This document shows, in pieces, positions 26,000-38,310 of a DNA stretch of 64,000 nucleotides. The notes under the pieces are model-generated. The model was not told the DNA's origin. It saw only the letters and a program-made list of their open reading frames with translations, and made no database searches. The position numbers and the translations under genes were made by a program. Numbering within the stretch: the stretch's first letter is position 1; every line of letters begins with the position of its first letter. Location of the stretch: the NCBI GenBank assembly GCA_022829145.1, contig CM040758.1, positions 8,788,128 through 8,852,127 of the forward strand. The letters run 5' to 3'. Source of the stretch: Albula goreensis. Its lineage: Eukaryota; Chordata; Actinopteri; Albuliformes; Albulidae.

Positions 26000-26430
26000 T
26001 TTTTCAGGTTGTGTTTCCCCCATAATCCCCTCCTCTCCTCCCCTCCATCGCTCCGCGGTACTCCCCGATGGCTCGGGCATCGGTGGGCGGGCGGGCGGAG
26101 GCAGGCACGGGCGCGAGCGAGCGGTGCCAGGGCGGCCCTGCTCGGGGACCACTCAGGGAAATGGGCCAAAAAGCGAATTTAATGAAACCCCCCAAAATTA
26201 ATTTTCAATCTCATCTTTAGCTGGAGGCGGCGTATGGACACCAGGGAGCCCATGCCTGTCAGTGAAAGAGGGGATGAAGATGGAGGAGGAGGAGGGGGTG
26301 GAGGGGGTGGCTGTGCACACCACATCATAAAACAACTCCCCCAGTACCTTTTTTCCCCCCATTCTTTCATCAGTCATTTATTTCCCTGCTTTTCAGGGGG
26401 ATGTCTGCGCCCTTATTAAAAAGCCTTTGC
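26000..26430. promoter_or_regulatory. GC-rich candidate regulatory segment
   Basis: The GC-rich CpG block at 26030-26150 is followed by AT-rich CCCCCCAAAATTAATTTTC and a GGA/GGT purine stretch. The open frames crossing it are low-complexity Pro/Arg or Gly peptides and are taken as non-coding. Confidence 0.25.
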
Positions 26431-27208
26431 TTGGCGGTGCCTTGCTCCTTCTTTTACTGGTCTTAAAATGGCTGTTCATTTCGCCAGCTGCCACAGCAGG
26501 AAAACGTTCCTCGAGAAAAAAAAAAACGTGAGCCTGACAGGCCTAGGGAGGCCTCCAACGGCCCAGCCAGCCCAGCCCCGCCCCCTCACCGCTACACAAA
26601 CACCAACGCCTCACCCTACGCCCACACTCCAAGCAAGTCTCATTGTCACTGCCTACAACATTGTTAAGTGTGACCATTTAGGCACGAAATGTGGCTGTTG
26701 TTTATTACTTTGATATGGCTACCATTTAATGATACTTATGATCATGATGTGAAGTGATATCCTTATCATTTCATGGAGCCATTAAAGCTACAGTGGTAGC
26801 ATTATCATCATCATAATCCAATATCATTATAAAATTAGGATAAATATTCCTGTTAAATATTATAAGTGGTAGAATAAATAGTCAGAATAATAGTAGATTT
26901 AATGGTGGTGTTAGTAGCAGTAGTAGTAATTGTTTTTAACTGCAGTAATGATAATATTACCATTTTTTTCATGTTACCATTTTTCTCAATACAGTCCTGT
27001 ATTTCAGCCCCAGTCAACATTTGCACAACTTCAACACACCACACCCTCCACCCCCAGGTTACCAACTTTGTCACATGTAGAACTCTTTGCATGTGGCATC
27101 CTCGATCCTGGGTTAAGTCTCAGGAAAATCAGGTCACCCTCGGTATGTGTTACCAGTATGATTAGCAGCAGCAGTCAATGCAACAAGCGGTAAGAGTTAG
27201 TAGTCTTC

Positions 27209-27316
27209 TTGCTACATGCGTTAGCAATAGTACTAGCAATCTGGTTGCTACATGCTTCAGCAAGAGCAGAAGCACTCTGATTGCTATGTGCTTTAGCAGT
27301 AAGAGTAGCGTTGCCA
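27209..27316. repeat. 36-bp tandem repeat, three copies
   Basis: Units at 27209, 27245 and 27281 begin TTGCTACATGC, TTGCTACATGC and TTGCTATGTGC and share a TTAGCA/TCAGCA step. The 36-bp period is a multiple of three, so both strands stay open across it, but no known protein repeat is seen. Confidence 0.85.
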
Positions 27317-28138
27317 GTAGCAGTGTGCTATGTGTGTTCTGCAGCCTGTACTCAGTCCCTACAGAAGGCATCCACAGCCTCCCTGCGCCACACTGTGCTC
27401 CCTGCCCCAGTGGCACACGCGTCCTTTTTACCTCCAGCGGTGCTGGCAATGCCATCTGCTGACAGCAGAGTCAGGCAGTAAAGCGTCACGACCCAAAGGT
27501 TCGAGCACCCTCGCAAGGGGGCTGGCCAGATGGCGCTACCCGTCGAGAGGGAGTCGCGGCCGTTAAAAAGCGTTGAGTCGCACCAAGTCCCCTGCTCCCC
27601 CCCTCCCATTCGCTTCACTGCAGGGCCAAATCTAACCTACTGCTCTGCCACCAGCACACTGACTCCCCCCGCTGAGTACCATCAACAGGACCACCAGCTC
27701 ACATCCCGTGCCTCAAACTCTGCACCACACCTCTTCAAATGATGAAACAGGCAACAAAATCGGGCAACCAAAATGTCTAATTAAGTAACAAATCATTCCT
27801 GCAAAGTCTAAACACCAAACAGAGCAGCAATGCCATACAGTTTTAATAGGGGATGTTATTATAAAAGAGAAAAGATTTGTACACAACAGGAGATGTTATT
27901 AGAAATGAGCCACTGTACCCGGGCATTTTGCAGGTAATAATTACCAAATAAAATTTGTTTGTATTTATGAGTTTGATTATCAACACAAATTACACTGCTG
28001 AATGTAAAAAGTAAAAAGGTGGATGGAACAAGGTGCAGCACAACCAACAGCACAGAATGTAACTACCTTTGCAAGGTGGATATGTATAGTTATTTACATA
28101 CAGATCAATAATGTGTGGCACATGTCCCAATGTCACAG

Positions 28139-28330
28139 TGTAGTGTAGTGGTTAGGAAGCTAGCGGTTAGACTCCCAGGTGTGGTACTGCTGTTGTAGCC
28201 TTGAGTAAGACACTTACCCTAAATTGCTTCAGCACATATCCAGCTTTATAATTGGATAGTGTATAAAAATGCAAGCAGTGTGGGTTGCTTTGGGTAAGAA
28301 CATCTGCCAAATACCTACATTTAAATGTAA
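28139..28330 (+). mobile_element. tRNA-headed SINE, nearly full length
   Basis: The best copy in the window: TGTAGTGTAGTGGTTAGG head, then TACTGCTGTTGTAGCCTTGA, AAATTGCTTCAGC, ATCCAGCTTTATAATTGGAT, GGTTGCTTTGGGTAAGA and ACATCTGCCAAAT, ending AAATGTAA. The tail type is the one shared with fish L2-clade LINEs. Confidence 0.8.
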
Positions 28331-28942
28331 CTAAAACAACGCAATGTGTTAAGAGCATGACTAAGTGCATGCATTCAGCAGAACAAAATACACTTTCATT
28401 TCTTTCTGCTGAATTGCACCTAACGCACCGCAGCCGTGGCCGTATGGAGGACCGCAGCTGTGGTGCAGCTGCAAAGCAGCTGGCGCAGAGGCACGTAGAT
28501 GCAGCTGCTCAGACAGTTCCACCTTCATGCTGAGCATCTGCAAAGAGGATAATTCTGATTTTATGTGCATGTGTTTCTTTGACATGTCAGGAAATGAAAA
28601 TGAAATATATATATTTTTACACACCGTGAACCTAAAAGGGAAGCTGTGCTTGTGGTCTAAAAATCAATAGCTTAGAATTTCAGTTATAAAGAAAAAAAGG
28701 AAAGTTGTTGAATCTTAAAGAATCAAAGTCTTGTACGTTTAAAATGTCTTTTTAACTTTTTTTCTGAGATTTACAGAGCCAGATCACGAGATGTAAAAAG
28801 GACGTGCAGCAGATAAGTACAAACAGAGTACAAACAGAGATTTGGTTTAGAGCTTGTTGTTAGTCCCATGTAGAGTGCAGTATTACAGTGAATTAAGCAT
28901 TATGATGTATTAACAAATCATTAATATATTAATGGAATGGAA

Positions 28943-29075
28943 GTATGGCGTAGCGGTAAGGGAACCAGACAAAGTACTTAACTTGAATTGCTTCAGTAAA
29001 GTATCCAGCTATATGAATTGATAATATGTAAAAAGTAAGCTATATAAGTCATCTAGTAAGGAAATGAATAATGTA
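28943..29075 (+). mobile_element. SINE of the same family with internal deletion
   Basis: GCGTAGCGGTAAGGGAACC joins directly to AGTACTTAACTTGAATTGC and ATCCAGCTATATGAATTG. The middle of the head (B box) is missing and the tail is eroded. Confidence 0.65.
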
Positions 29076-30142
29076 TTGTCTGAGCGTTGCACAGAACATT
29101 CTATGTAGCGTCTGTGTGGCAGAGCCCTGGTCTCTTGGCCACTTTGCAATAATCTGAATTTCCCGATGATGGGGGCTCTGAGATCTACATTATTAGTCAA
29201 GGGAATGGTAGGAAACTCCAAATGGGCGGAGCCCTTGACCTCAGCCAATCCGGAGACTTTGTTCTCTGCAGGAATCAGCTTTCATTGGCTGTCTTTATTT
29301 ATTAATCGCACATAATGGCTCCTCCCACTATAAGGGTCATGAGGCCTAAATCTCAGATCTGTTTGAATACCTCGTGCCTTGCTGGTTCACTCAGTCTTCC
29401 TGTGCACATGTTTCACTAGAATGAGTGAGTAATCCTCAGAGCTCTGCAGTCTTGAAAATGATACCCTGCCAAGCATCAGTCTACAAACCCCATGTCTGCG
29501 TAATGCTTGATGAAAAGGCTACCTAGAGTTCACTCGAAAGCTGAGATTTTCTATTCACTCAACAGATATTCTGCTTTTCAAAGTTCTGACTTGTCCATGG
29601 TCTAAAAGTCTATAAGTCGTCAGATTTTTATATCCCATTGTGGACATTCATCAAGACCTTTGGTGAAAGACAGCATTCGTAGCTAGAACAGCAAAATCAA
29701 GTCCAGTGGAGTTCATGGGCACAGCTGAATTTGATTAATATAGGGAAACTGTTCTGGAAAGAAGGTCCTTCAAGGAAAGTGTCTTTCCAGTAAGCAAGTC
29801 TCATCTCAGTGGTAAACCGACAAACAAAACGTATGGGATCAACCATTCCTCTGCACAACATAAACCTTTAGTGTTTAAATCAACATTCTTTCACTTGGAC
29901 CGTTAAATAGCACTGAACTATTGGGTATCTTGTGCTGTATATGGGCTATGGCACTGTAGTAGGTGGGTGCTGTTCCTTTAAGAGTCTTACCAGCTCACGC
30001 CTCCCAATGTGGGGTGAGTGGGGGGTTGGGGGGGTGGGTGTTCTGAACCATTTTTTTGTTGACCGCTTGGTTTATGGCATGATTGATTTTCTGTCAACTT
30101 ACAGTCTCCAGGGAGAAGAAGGAGGAGGTAGGTGGGTAAGTA

Positions 30143-30227
30143 AAGTGTGTGTGTGTGTATGTGTATGTGTGTGCATGGGTGTGAGTATGTTTGTGTGTGC
30201 ATGTGTGTGTGTGTGTGTGTGTGTCTC
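30143..30227. repeat. (GT)n imperfect microsatellite
   Basis: GTGTGT with GTAT and GCATG interruptions. Confidence 0.95.
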
Positions 30228-30320
30228 AGTGAAAGTATTGCTCACTGTCACCTTTGGCCATTCCCCAACTGACTCACCCAATGTTGCTTTACTTTGGATG
30301 TAATTGCTGTACATAGACTA

Positions 30321-30370
30321 TTCATCAGTGTTAGATCAACTCTGGCAGAGTACATATCTATTTTATACTT
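30321..30370 (+). mobile_element. MITE-like repeat, fragment
   Basis: CAGTGTTAGATCAACTCTGG followed by CAGAGTACATATCTATTTTA is the left part of the repeat also seen at 31266 and 39771. Confidence 0.5.
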
Positions 30371-31265
30371 ATACAATTTCCAGTATATAAAATGGAAGAG
30401 GCAGAGGTCAGCTACAAGTTTAACATATTTAGAAACCAAACAAATGCAGCCCTTTGCCCGTTGTGTTATTTTCTTTAAAATAAACATGACATTGTCAAGT
30501 CTAATACATTTTTAATCTGCTGAATATCTTTAAAAAATGCTTACAATGAGCGAGCTAAATAATTCTACATGAGGCAGATGAATGGCCTGATGCCACTGAG
30601 CCGAAGTGGGACTGACTAAAATAACATCTTGGCACGGAATCCATTTCGGGCTTGTCCTCATCAGAGCGGAATGAGCTTTCCCGTTCAAAGTCAACATTCA
30701 CAAAGTCCCCGGCGCAGGAGTCCTGTTCACAAAGCGCAATCAAAGTGAGAGGCGTACACTCGCCCGGTATTATAGAGCGGTATGGAGCGAAAAAAAGCAT
30801 GTTATATCATGAATCTCAGCAATGGGACAGGGATGGCGTTGGATGCAATGAAGAGCTAAAATACAACAAATACCCCCATTCTATACTGCATATATAAACC
30901 CGAATCATTCACAGGTACCTCCATAGAAGAGTAAGACATGAAACAGAAAACTTATGAGGTGTGGTCTTTGTTATTTGGTCACTACATGATGAGAGTTCTA
31001 TCTCTGAACATAGCTAGCATTCACATCAATCTTTCTAATTTCATCCATGTTGTTTTTAAGCTAACAACTATTCCTTCCCTATACACCAGTAAGAGTAAGA
31101 TGCCAGACAGCCCACTTTTAAGATTTGGACCTGGAGCCAAGGAGGCTGGGCGAGATGTTGAAAGTGTCCATTTTTATTAGCGTTCGCTGCTTATAACATC
31201 TATGGCATTCACTTTAGTTTACAGTAACTGCAAGAGGAGATGTGTGCACTTACCAGGTAAAAACG

Positions 31266-31356
31266 TTCAGTGTTAAATCATTTTACTCTGATTGAGAACA
31301 TGTGACCCTAATGGACTCATATAAACTCTATTACAGTTAAATTAACACTTAACATT
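31266..31356 (+). mobile_element. MITE-like palindromic repeat
   Basis: Starts CAGTGTTAAATCATTTTACT and ends GTTAAATTAACACTTAAC, giving an imperfect terminal inverted repeat of GTGTTAAAT. The interior TGTGACCCTAATGGACTCAT resembles the 39771 copy. No transposase; a short non-autonomous element. Confidence 0.5.
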
Positions 31357-32163
31357 TTTACAGTACAGCACTGCTGACAGCCAGCTGGATTTCAGCAAAC
31401 ATTTGTGGACATAAGACTGCTCTCTACAGGGCTGCAGTTAGTGATGGGACAATGAGGTTTCATGAACCCTAATATGGGTGGAGCTAAAATAAGCTGTCAA
31501 TCACTGTCTTCATGAACCAGTCTGTATTTGTGAACATCACTACAAAAGCTCTTAAAAAAGTAAGGTCAACTAATTTGCTTCCTGTTTTTAAATTCAAACG
31601 TTGCAATGAAATATTTAGGACATTTCATCTATTCAAGTTCAGCAAAAGCAGAAAATGGAAGTTTAATTGTGTTTTTTTTAAAATGGTGAGATTTGATGAC
31701 CACTGCTGTGGACTGTAATTGATTGAAATGATTTATCTACTTGGGCTAAATGGCCCATTCTCATCATCATTTATTTGTATGCTCTCATGTTCTTATTCAA
31801 AGAATTTTGCTCTTGAGGAATGCTTTTGGTCTTGTGGGGCATCTTTTGTTCTTTTTTTCCCCAAATCAGTATGTCACATTCAGCAGCTGTCCATTAATCT
31901 GTCAGCAATTATCCCGTTTACTCTGTTGCAGGGGTCACATTTAAATCCAGTTATCCCTCTCATCCCAGTCTTGAAGGGAATTAATAAGGCCAGACTTTAC
32001 TGCTCAATACAAGAGACCAGAAGAAAAAAAAAGGAGGGACAGTGGAAAAAAATCTCCAATTCATTCGGACCCCGTCAATAACACTGTAATATTTATGAAG
32101 GCTGGAAGCAGGCCTGCCCTAAAACCCAAACTCCAGCAATCCTGAATTATACATCGTTATTGA

Positions 32164-32165
<2 letters not shown>

Positions 32166-32233
<68 letters not shown>

Positions 32234-32340
32234 ATTGTGTATGTGCACATGAGTGTTTGTGCACCTGTGTGTATGTGTGTGTGCCTGTATGTGTTTCCAT
32301 ATGTGTATGTGTTCTGTATGTGTGCTTCTTGTGTGTGTGT
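32166..32340. repeat. long (GT)n microsatellite with imperfect extension
   Basis: A perfect GT run at 32166-32231 (about 33 units) is followed by 100 bp of interrupted GT/ATGTGT units. Confidence 0.97.
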
Positions 32341-32865
32341 GGTTTGTGTGATGGTATGGAAGCACACACACATGCACACACACATAGAGCATCTTTTTCT
32401 GTATGTTACATGATTATCCCAGCCCTGTCTCTGCTTTGGCCTCCAGCTCTGCCCTGGCCCGTTCTCTGCAGACTGGGTCCACTCCATTAACTGTGGAAGT
32501 AGATTTAATGCTGTTTGGGTTTATTCTGTGCGGTACTGCCTTCCCTCCTCCTGCACCACTCGATGGCTGGCCATGGCCACAGTCTTCTCTCACCAAGGAC
32601 ATAACCCCTCAGTCAATGTGTTCTCATGTCCAGGGTCTCTTTGAGGCAAGGGGATCAGGCTATCTATCAGTGCAGTCTGTATTGGAAGATTTTTACACTG
32701 CACATTCATATCAGAATCACATAAAGACAGTGGGTTGGCTCATGAGATTTCTAGGATCATGAAAAAGTGAATCGTTCATGGTATGTTGGACTAAATGGAT
32801 TGTAAGGGTTTAGTTTTTAATGCGCACAGTGCAAAAAAATGGGAAGGAAGTAAGTGAGGTGAATT

Positions 32866-33150
32866 GACCTGATCTGAGTTGAATTCAATCGATGAACCGA
32901 GATCAACTGAAATCAATTGAATCATAATGAACAGAGCTGATTCAAATGGGATTGAACAGAACTGAAGAACACTGGCGGAACAGAACAGAACTGAATTGAA
33001 TTTAAGTAAACTGAATCGAATTGAATTGAACTGAACTGAACTGAACTGAACTGAACTGAATTGAGTTGAATTGAACTGACCTCAGCTGAACTGATATGAC
33101 ATGGACTGCCTGTAGCTGAGCAGATGAAAGTGAATCTGAACTGAACCGAA
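32866..33150. repeat. pentanucleotide-derived (GAACT/GAATT)n array
   Basis: A perfect core of GAACT units at 33027-33060 is surrounded by about 280 bp of decayed GAATT/GAACT/AGATCAACTG units. The whole tract appears to have grown from one pentamer. Confidence 0.85.
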
Positions 33151-33379
33151 CTGAGCAGTCCTTAAAGGCGTCCTCTCCCTGGGGCCACATCTTTGTGGGG
33201 GTGGGGGGTACAGCTGACTCCATCAGCTGATCCAACAGTGTGAATCTCCCTGACTGGTCTGAGTGATGTAACTGACACCTAACTCTTCCAGAGCCATGCT
33301 CTCCAATGACATTCACCCTATCGCCTTGCTGGGTCTTTTGGATCTTTATACAAAAATCAATATCCACTTAATCCTTAAT

Positions 33380-33445
33380 CTCTCTCACTCTCTCTCTCGC
33401 TCTCTCTCTCTCTCCATCATTCTCTATCTCACTCTCTCACACATG
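33380..33445. repeat. (CT)n imperfect microsatellite
   Basis: TCTCTC with GCTC and ACTC interruptions. Confidence 0.9.
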
Positions 33446-34219
33446 CATACACTCTCGCTCTGACGGTATGACAGAAGTACAAAAAAAAAGAGGGCAGCTA
33501 ATGATCACATTAGGATACTGAAGGGAAGTAAGGTGTGGTAAAAATGTCTTTTATGCTGACAAATGAAACATTACATAAATTATGCTTGGATTAAGGACAT
33601 TCACAATAAGGTTTCATTGTGTCAGTGTAATCCAATTATTGATTGTTTATTATTTATAATGTATGTTATGGGAAAGTTGGCAGCTTCTAACTGGAGAAGG
33701 AGAGTGAGGAGAACTGGCTTTTTACTGTATGCCAGGCATCGGTTCATTCCATAAGGCACAGTCGTCAGGGATAAACTAATCATTATCACTACAATTGCCT
33801 TTTAATGTATGTCTGCAAGACTGTATGAATATTTACAATTATTTGATCTGATCTCATCTCATGAGATTTTTAATTAACAGTTTCAGATCCCTTTTGTGTT
33901 CATTTGACTCAAGAGTTCAGCACAAGGTAAGCTACGAGAGAAGTCCAACCAAAGTGTTGGTGTTTGACCAACAGGAGGCTTTGAAACAAATACACACAAA
34001 TTCAGATAAGAATCAATGAGTTCTAGTTTCTGAAGGAGGTACAGCTACTTTTAAAAGCCAACCTGAGAAATTGATTTTATTTTTTACAAAAAAACAATTT
34101 GTTTATTGATTGAAGAAGGACTCTTACACAAAGATTTCTCATGACAACAATCGAAACTAACCACAAAAAATGAGTTACGCGCTACCCAAAATCACCTCAA
34201 ACACTCTGACCTTCAACTT

Positions 34220-34450
34220 CCTTAAGGTTCGTCGACGGTGAGAGAGAATCCTCCCCCCCCATTGGAGCTGCGTGGGCGTTATCGCGGACGGGATCTCCCG
34301 CTCACCTTGCACTGTCTGTCAGGGTAAGGCAGGGCCCGCCGATGGGGCCTGCTTAATTAGGCCCCGCCGCACTCGCACAGTGATTAAGGCAGCGGGAAGT
34401 TATCTGGCAGCCTTTAATTCATGCAGTACTCGTGTGATTGAGTGGAGAGA
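34220..34450. promoter_or_regulatory. candidate conserved noncoding segment
   Basis: Unique CpG-retaining sequence with CCTGCTTAATTAGGCC, CAGTGATTAAGGC and CAGCCTTTAATTCATGC. Three ATTA-type homeodomain cores occur in about 70 bp. It directly precedes GT microsatellites. Confidence 0.35.
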
Positions 34451-34544
34451 GGGAGAAGAGAGGGAGACGGAGAGCTGGAATCAGAGATAATGTGAATGCT
34501 GAGAGGCCTTCAGAACACCCATGGATACAGCCTCTAAAGAAAAC

Positions 34545-34546
<2 letters not shown>

Positions 34547-34584
<38 letters not shown>

Positions 34585-34664
34585 TACAACGGTTAGGGAA
34601 CTGGACATGTTCACCTGAATTTCTCAAGCTAAATAAGCTGCATTTTTCAAATACCTAAATGCAA

Positions 34665-34737
<73 letters not shown>

Positions 34738-34799
34738 TAGTATGTGTGTGTGTGTGTGTGTGAGTATGTGTGAGTATGTGTGAGTGTGAGTGTGTGTGT
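34547..34799. repeat. two (GT)n tracts flanking a SINE remnant
   Basis: Perfect GT at 34547-34582 and 34667-34734, then GTGAGTAT variants to 34799. The 84-bp SINE piece lies between them. Confidence 0.95.
34583..34666 (+). mobile_element. SINE fragment between two GT tracts
   Basis: TAGTACAACGGTTAGGGAAC resembles the SINE head and CAAATACCTAAATGCAAAT its end, with most of the body deleted. (GT)n flanks it on both sides. Confidence 0.5.
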
Positions 34800-36957
34800 C
34801 AGGCTGGTGATTAAAAGAAGCTGCTCAGGTCATAGGTGTAGATAAGGAGCTGGGAGTACAGCGGTTCAGTCAATCGAGGAGCCTACTGTAGAGGCCCCCT
34901 CAGTGAGTGTGTTTACAATGGCGGATTACAACCCGTCCCTCACTGGCTCTTTGAACACCATGGGTGGGGGGGAGGGTGTGATCACTGAGAGGGGGATCGA
35001 TTGTTTTTCCCACGTAGAAGAAGGGGAGAGCGCTGGATAGACAGAAGCTTCTAGAGCAGGCTCATATGAGGGCATTTTGTAACAGTGTTTGTGCAGGTCG
35101 CGTGAAATGCCAAAGAGCAGCACAGAGAGAGGGCCCTGATCATAAACTGTCTGTATGCTTGTAAAATTGTTGTCATACTACAATAATGTTTATTATATTT
35201 CTTTTTTATATAGCAGTAAATGCAGAGATTCTTGGGGTGTGCAAGACCTGGCTTGACCCTATGAAGTTTTGTTCATCATCGTCATTCTGTTCCCCTGTGT
35301 CAATATGTCATTGTGTTATTTAAGTTGCACAATGGCTTCTCATGTGTACATGACTTCACACAGATTGTGTTCATCTATTAATAGTTCAAAGATGAACATA
35401 ATTATTATGTTCTTCTTTATCATTGGTACTGTGTTATTACTAGGTCACAGAAATAAAAAATGTAAATATTAGACAAATTACTGGATTCAACTGACTCCAT
35501 GTGTTTAATGCTGATATCCAATTATCACTGAGTTAAACCAGTTACGATAGCTGTTCTGAATCTGAACTCAGTCCCTCAGCTTGCAGCCCTCTGTTTCAGC
35601 GCCGACGGGTAACCTGAGGCCCTGGCTCCTGCACACTGGCTTAAGGCGGTGGGCCGCATGCTTGTAACCTGCATGTTTTCCATCACAGAGCTGAAAAACA
35701 TGTGTGGCGAAGGATCAACACATAACTACAATATGAGGAAAAAAGGGAAAAACTGTGAGTAATCAGAAAGACTTTTAAAAGGAATGAGAAAGAAAAAGGT
35801 TGATAAAAGGAAAGACATGTTTTCCATTTTAAGTATTTTTTACCAGTAAGATACTCCGGAATAGCAGCAGAAAGTCCAGCAGCTTGTTAACAAACTCAGG
35901 CTTTGTTTCCACTCCTTTCTTATACTTAGTGCATCAACACAGACCAATAAACATACAACAGACAACAAACACATTAGCCTCACACCGCTAAATCCACTTA
36001 TAAGGGCTATACATACGCACACTAAGCATTAAAGACCATCCGATTTAATTACGACGATAAGGTGCTACAACATCCACACTCCGCGAGTCGATCGCTTGCA
36101 TTAAGGAGGGCTGGGATTTACATACGTTCTCTTCCACTTACACTTCCTGTCTGGCAGGGTGACGATTCGATACAGAGCGGCGAGGGCTGTGGGTGTTATG
36201 GGCCCGCACGGAGAGAAGCGGAGCCGCAACGTTCTTGGGTTTACTGCTGTAAACGGATCCAGCCCTGACACTGGGATATCTGCCTCACTGTCAAACGTGA
36301 TGTTCCTGAAGGTCATTCCTCCTTAACAGAGCGCACATTATCATATACACATACAGCATACACAAATACTTACATGCGTGCGTGGGCAAACACACACACA
36401 CACACACCCTGTATTTTGACACTACAATATGCTACACATTAAATGTACAATATCCTATGTGGAATATTGCTATATTATCCACACTCAGTTGGTAGTCTAG
36501 GTAATCTGAGGTTGTCCCATCAAAGTGAGACCAATGAAATGACATGGTCTCAGAACACTAGTACTCTGCAAATGAATTGAAAAACTTACAATCATTTATG
36601 ACAAAGCAGAACAAACAGATTTAGTACTCTGGAATTAGCACAAACACTGAAGGAATAAATGAATGAATGAAGGAACAAACAAACCAACGGACAAATGAAA
36701 GCACATTCTGTTATGTTCTTTTAGGTGTACACGTGACAGTTAATACATGAAATTATTTGAATTTTTGAGTTTGCTATGCCAGTTGCCCATCTGATGTGAG
36801 ACTGATAATTACAGTGGAAAGGGATGTTTACACCAGGCCTCTCTGCACATGTTCTCACCAGTACTGATCCCAGTTAAACACACTGCGGATCAAAGTGGAT
36901 TTCTCAAGCTTCCCTGTACCGGACGCAACACTCTGGCGTCAGCTGCAGAAGGCAGAA

Positions 36958-37290
36958 TGTTGCATGAACATTGAATAAGCGTCGCTGTGACGTCTCTGCG
37001 TGCGCACAGGGCCTGAGACCTCATTACCCCCATAGCGCTGAGAGACGCTGCGACATCGCCCGGGTCACCGTTCCTGCAGCTCAAAGTGCAAATGTGACAT
37101 CACAGCAGCGAAGGGAGCTGGTGGAGCGTTGCACGAATGTTAGGAAAGCGTCGCTGCGGCACCTCTCATTGCTGGGGGGAGGCTGGGGTAATGAGGTCTC
37201 GCGCCCCGTGCGCACAGGAAGGAGCTCCAGGCTCCAGGTGCAGCGGTGGATGGCCCCGTTTCGGAGCTCCCGCTTCTATTTTTGGCTCCG
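36958..37290. repeat. CpG-rich nested direct and inverted repeats
   Basis: Inverted arms 37001-37030 and 37185-37214 agree at 27 of 30 bases. Direct copies 36960-36987 and 37129-37156 agree at 21 of 28, both ending AAGCGTCGCTG. A TGACGTC CRE-like site lies at about 36988. It may be a decayed duplication or a structured regulatory element. Confidence 0.55.
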
Positions 37291-37342
37291 GCAAAAACCG
37301 CCACCACCGCTACTCAAAACGGCCACAGCCTTAAAATAAGAC

Positions 37343-37420
37343 CCCACCCCCACCCCCACCCCCAAAGTCCCCTAGAACCCTCCGTCTCATTTCCTCCCTT
37401 TTTTTTTTTTTTTTTTTTTT
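37343..37420. repeat. (CCCCCA)n and T22 homopolymer
   Basis: Three CCCCCA units at 37343-37364 and 22 consecutive T at 37399-37420. Confidence 0.95.
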
Positions 37421-38267
37421 AAATGCGGATCCCAGAGGCCGGAGAGGCGTTAGCCTGCGGTAAGCGGGGAAGTAGAGTGGAACGCAGCCGCCAAGAAGAG
37501 CCGCATGACACAGGAATAATCCCTCCAGTATCGCCCACCTGCACGAGGGAGAGAGGGAGAGAGAGAACCCCCAAATCCCTGTCCATGTTTTAGGCTATCA
37601 GGAAGCACGGGCCTGCCTTATCCCTGTGTCCCCGCCCGCAGCCCCCTGCCTCTTCCTGTTTGCAGCAACCCACGTGGCACACACAGAGCTTTAGTGTTTT
37701 ATCATTCGCACCTGCGGCCCTTTACGCTCTGTCCACACCCAGCTCTCAGCACAGGCCCACACTGTGCCCTGAGGTAACCCCTGTCAGAGCCAGCATTCAC
37801 CCTCAGCCAAACTAGCTGCTAACACTGCCAGTGTTCAAACTCACTGTTTTCCTGTTGTATTACTGTTTTGCTATTGTACTATTGCACAAAGCTGTTGTCC
37901 AAGTCTCATCACCTGACCCACACACACATACACACACATACATATGTGGACACACATGCATGCACACAAAAACACACACACATCATTCTTTCTCTTCCTT
38001 CCGATTCATCCCACTGCTTGGACCTTCTCATTTTTTTCAATTTTACCCAGGCGCCCGAGTAATGTCCCCCTTTTATTGCAAATCTATACTCTTAATCTAG
38101 CCCACTCCGAGGCGCTCGCTCGCCGATCAATACGCAGCGATTACAGGGAGGGGCCCTCCGGGACTGCAGGCTTCACCCACAGGACCCCCACCAGCCTCAC
38201 CCACAGGGGCCCCCCCAGGGCCCCCAGAGTTTAACCCCCCGCTGAGAGGGGTCACCACAATCACTCT

Positions 38268-38310
38268 GTCTCTATCTATCTATCTAACTCTCTCTCTCTC
38301 TCTCTCTCTG
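38268..38310. repeat. (TATC)n-(CT)n compound microsatellite
   Basis: CTATCTATCTATCTAA followed by a CT run. Confidence 0.9.

Noticed and set aside
28139..28200. Functional tRNA gene
   Set aside because: A/B-box-like head but no complete cloverleaf, and it continues into the SINE body shared with other copies.
32119..32490. Several open frames of 74-122 residues of His/Thr or Cys/Val
   Set aside because: Pure translation of the long (GT/CA)n microsatellite.
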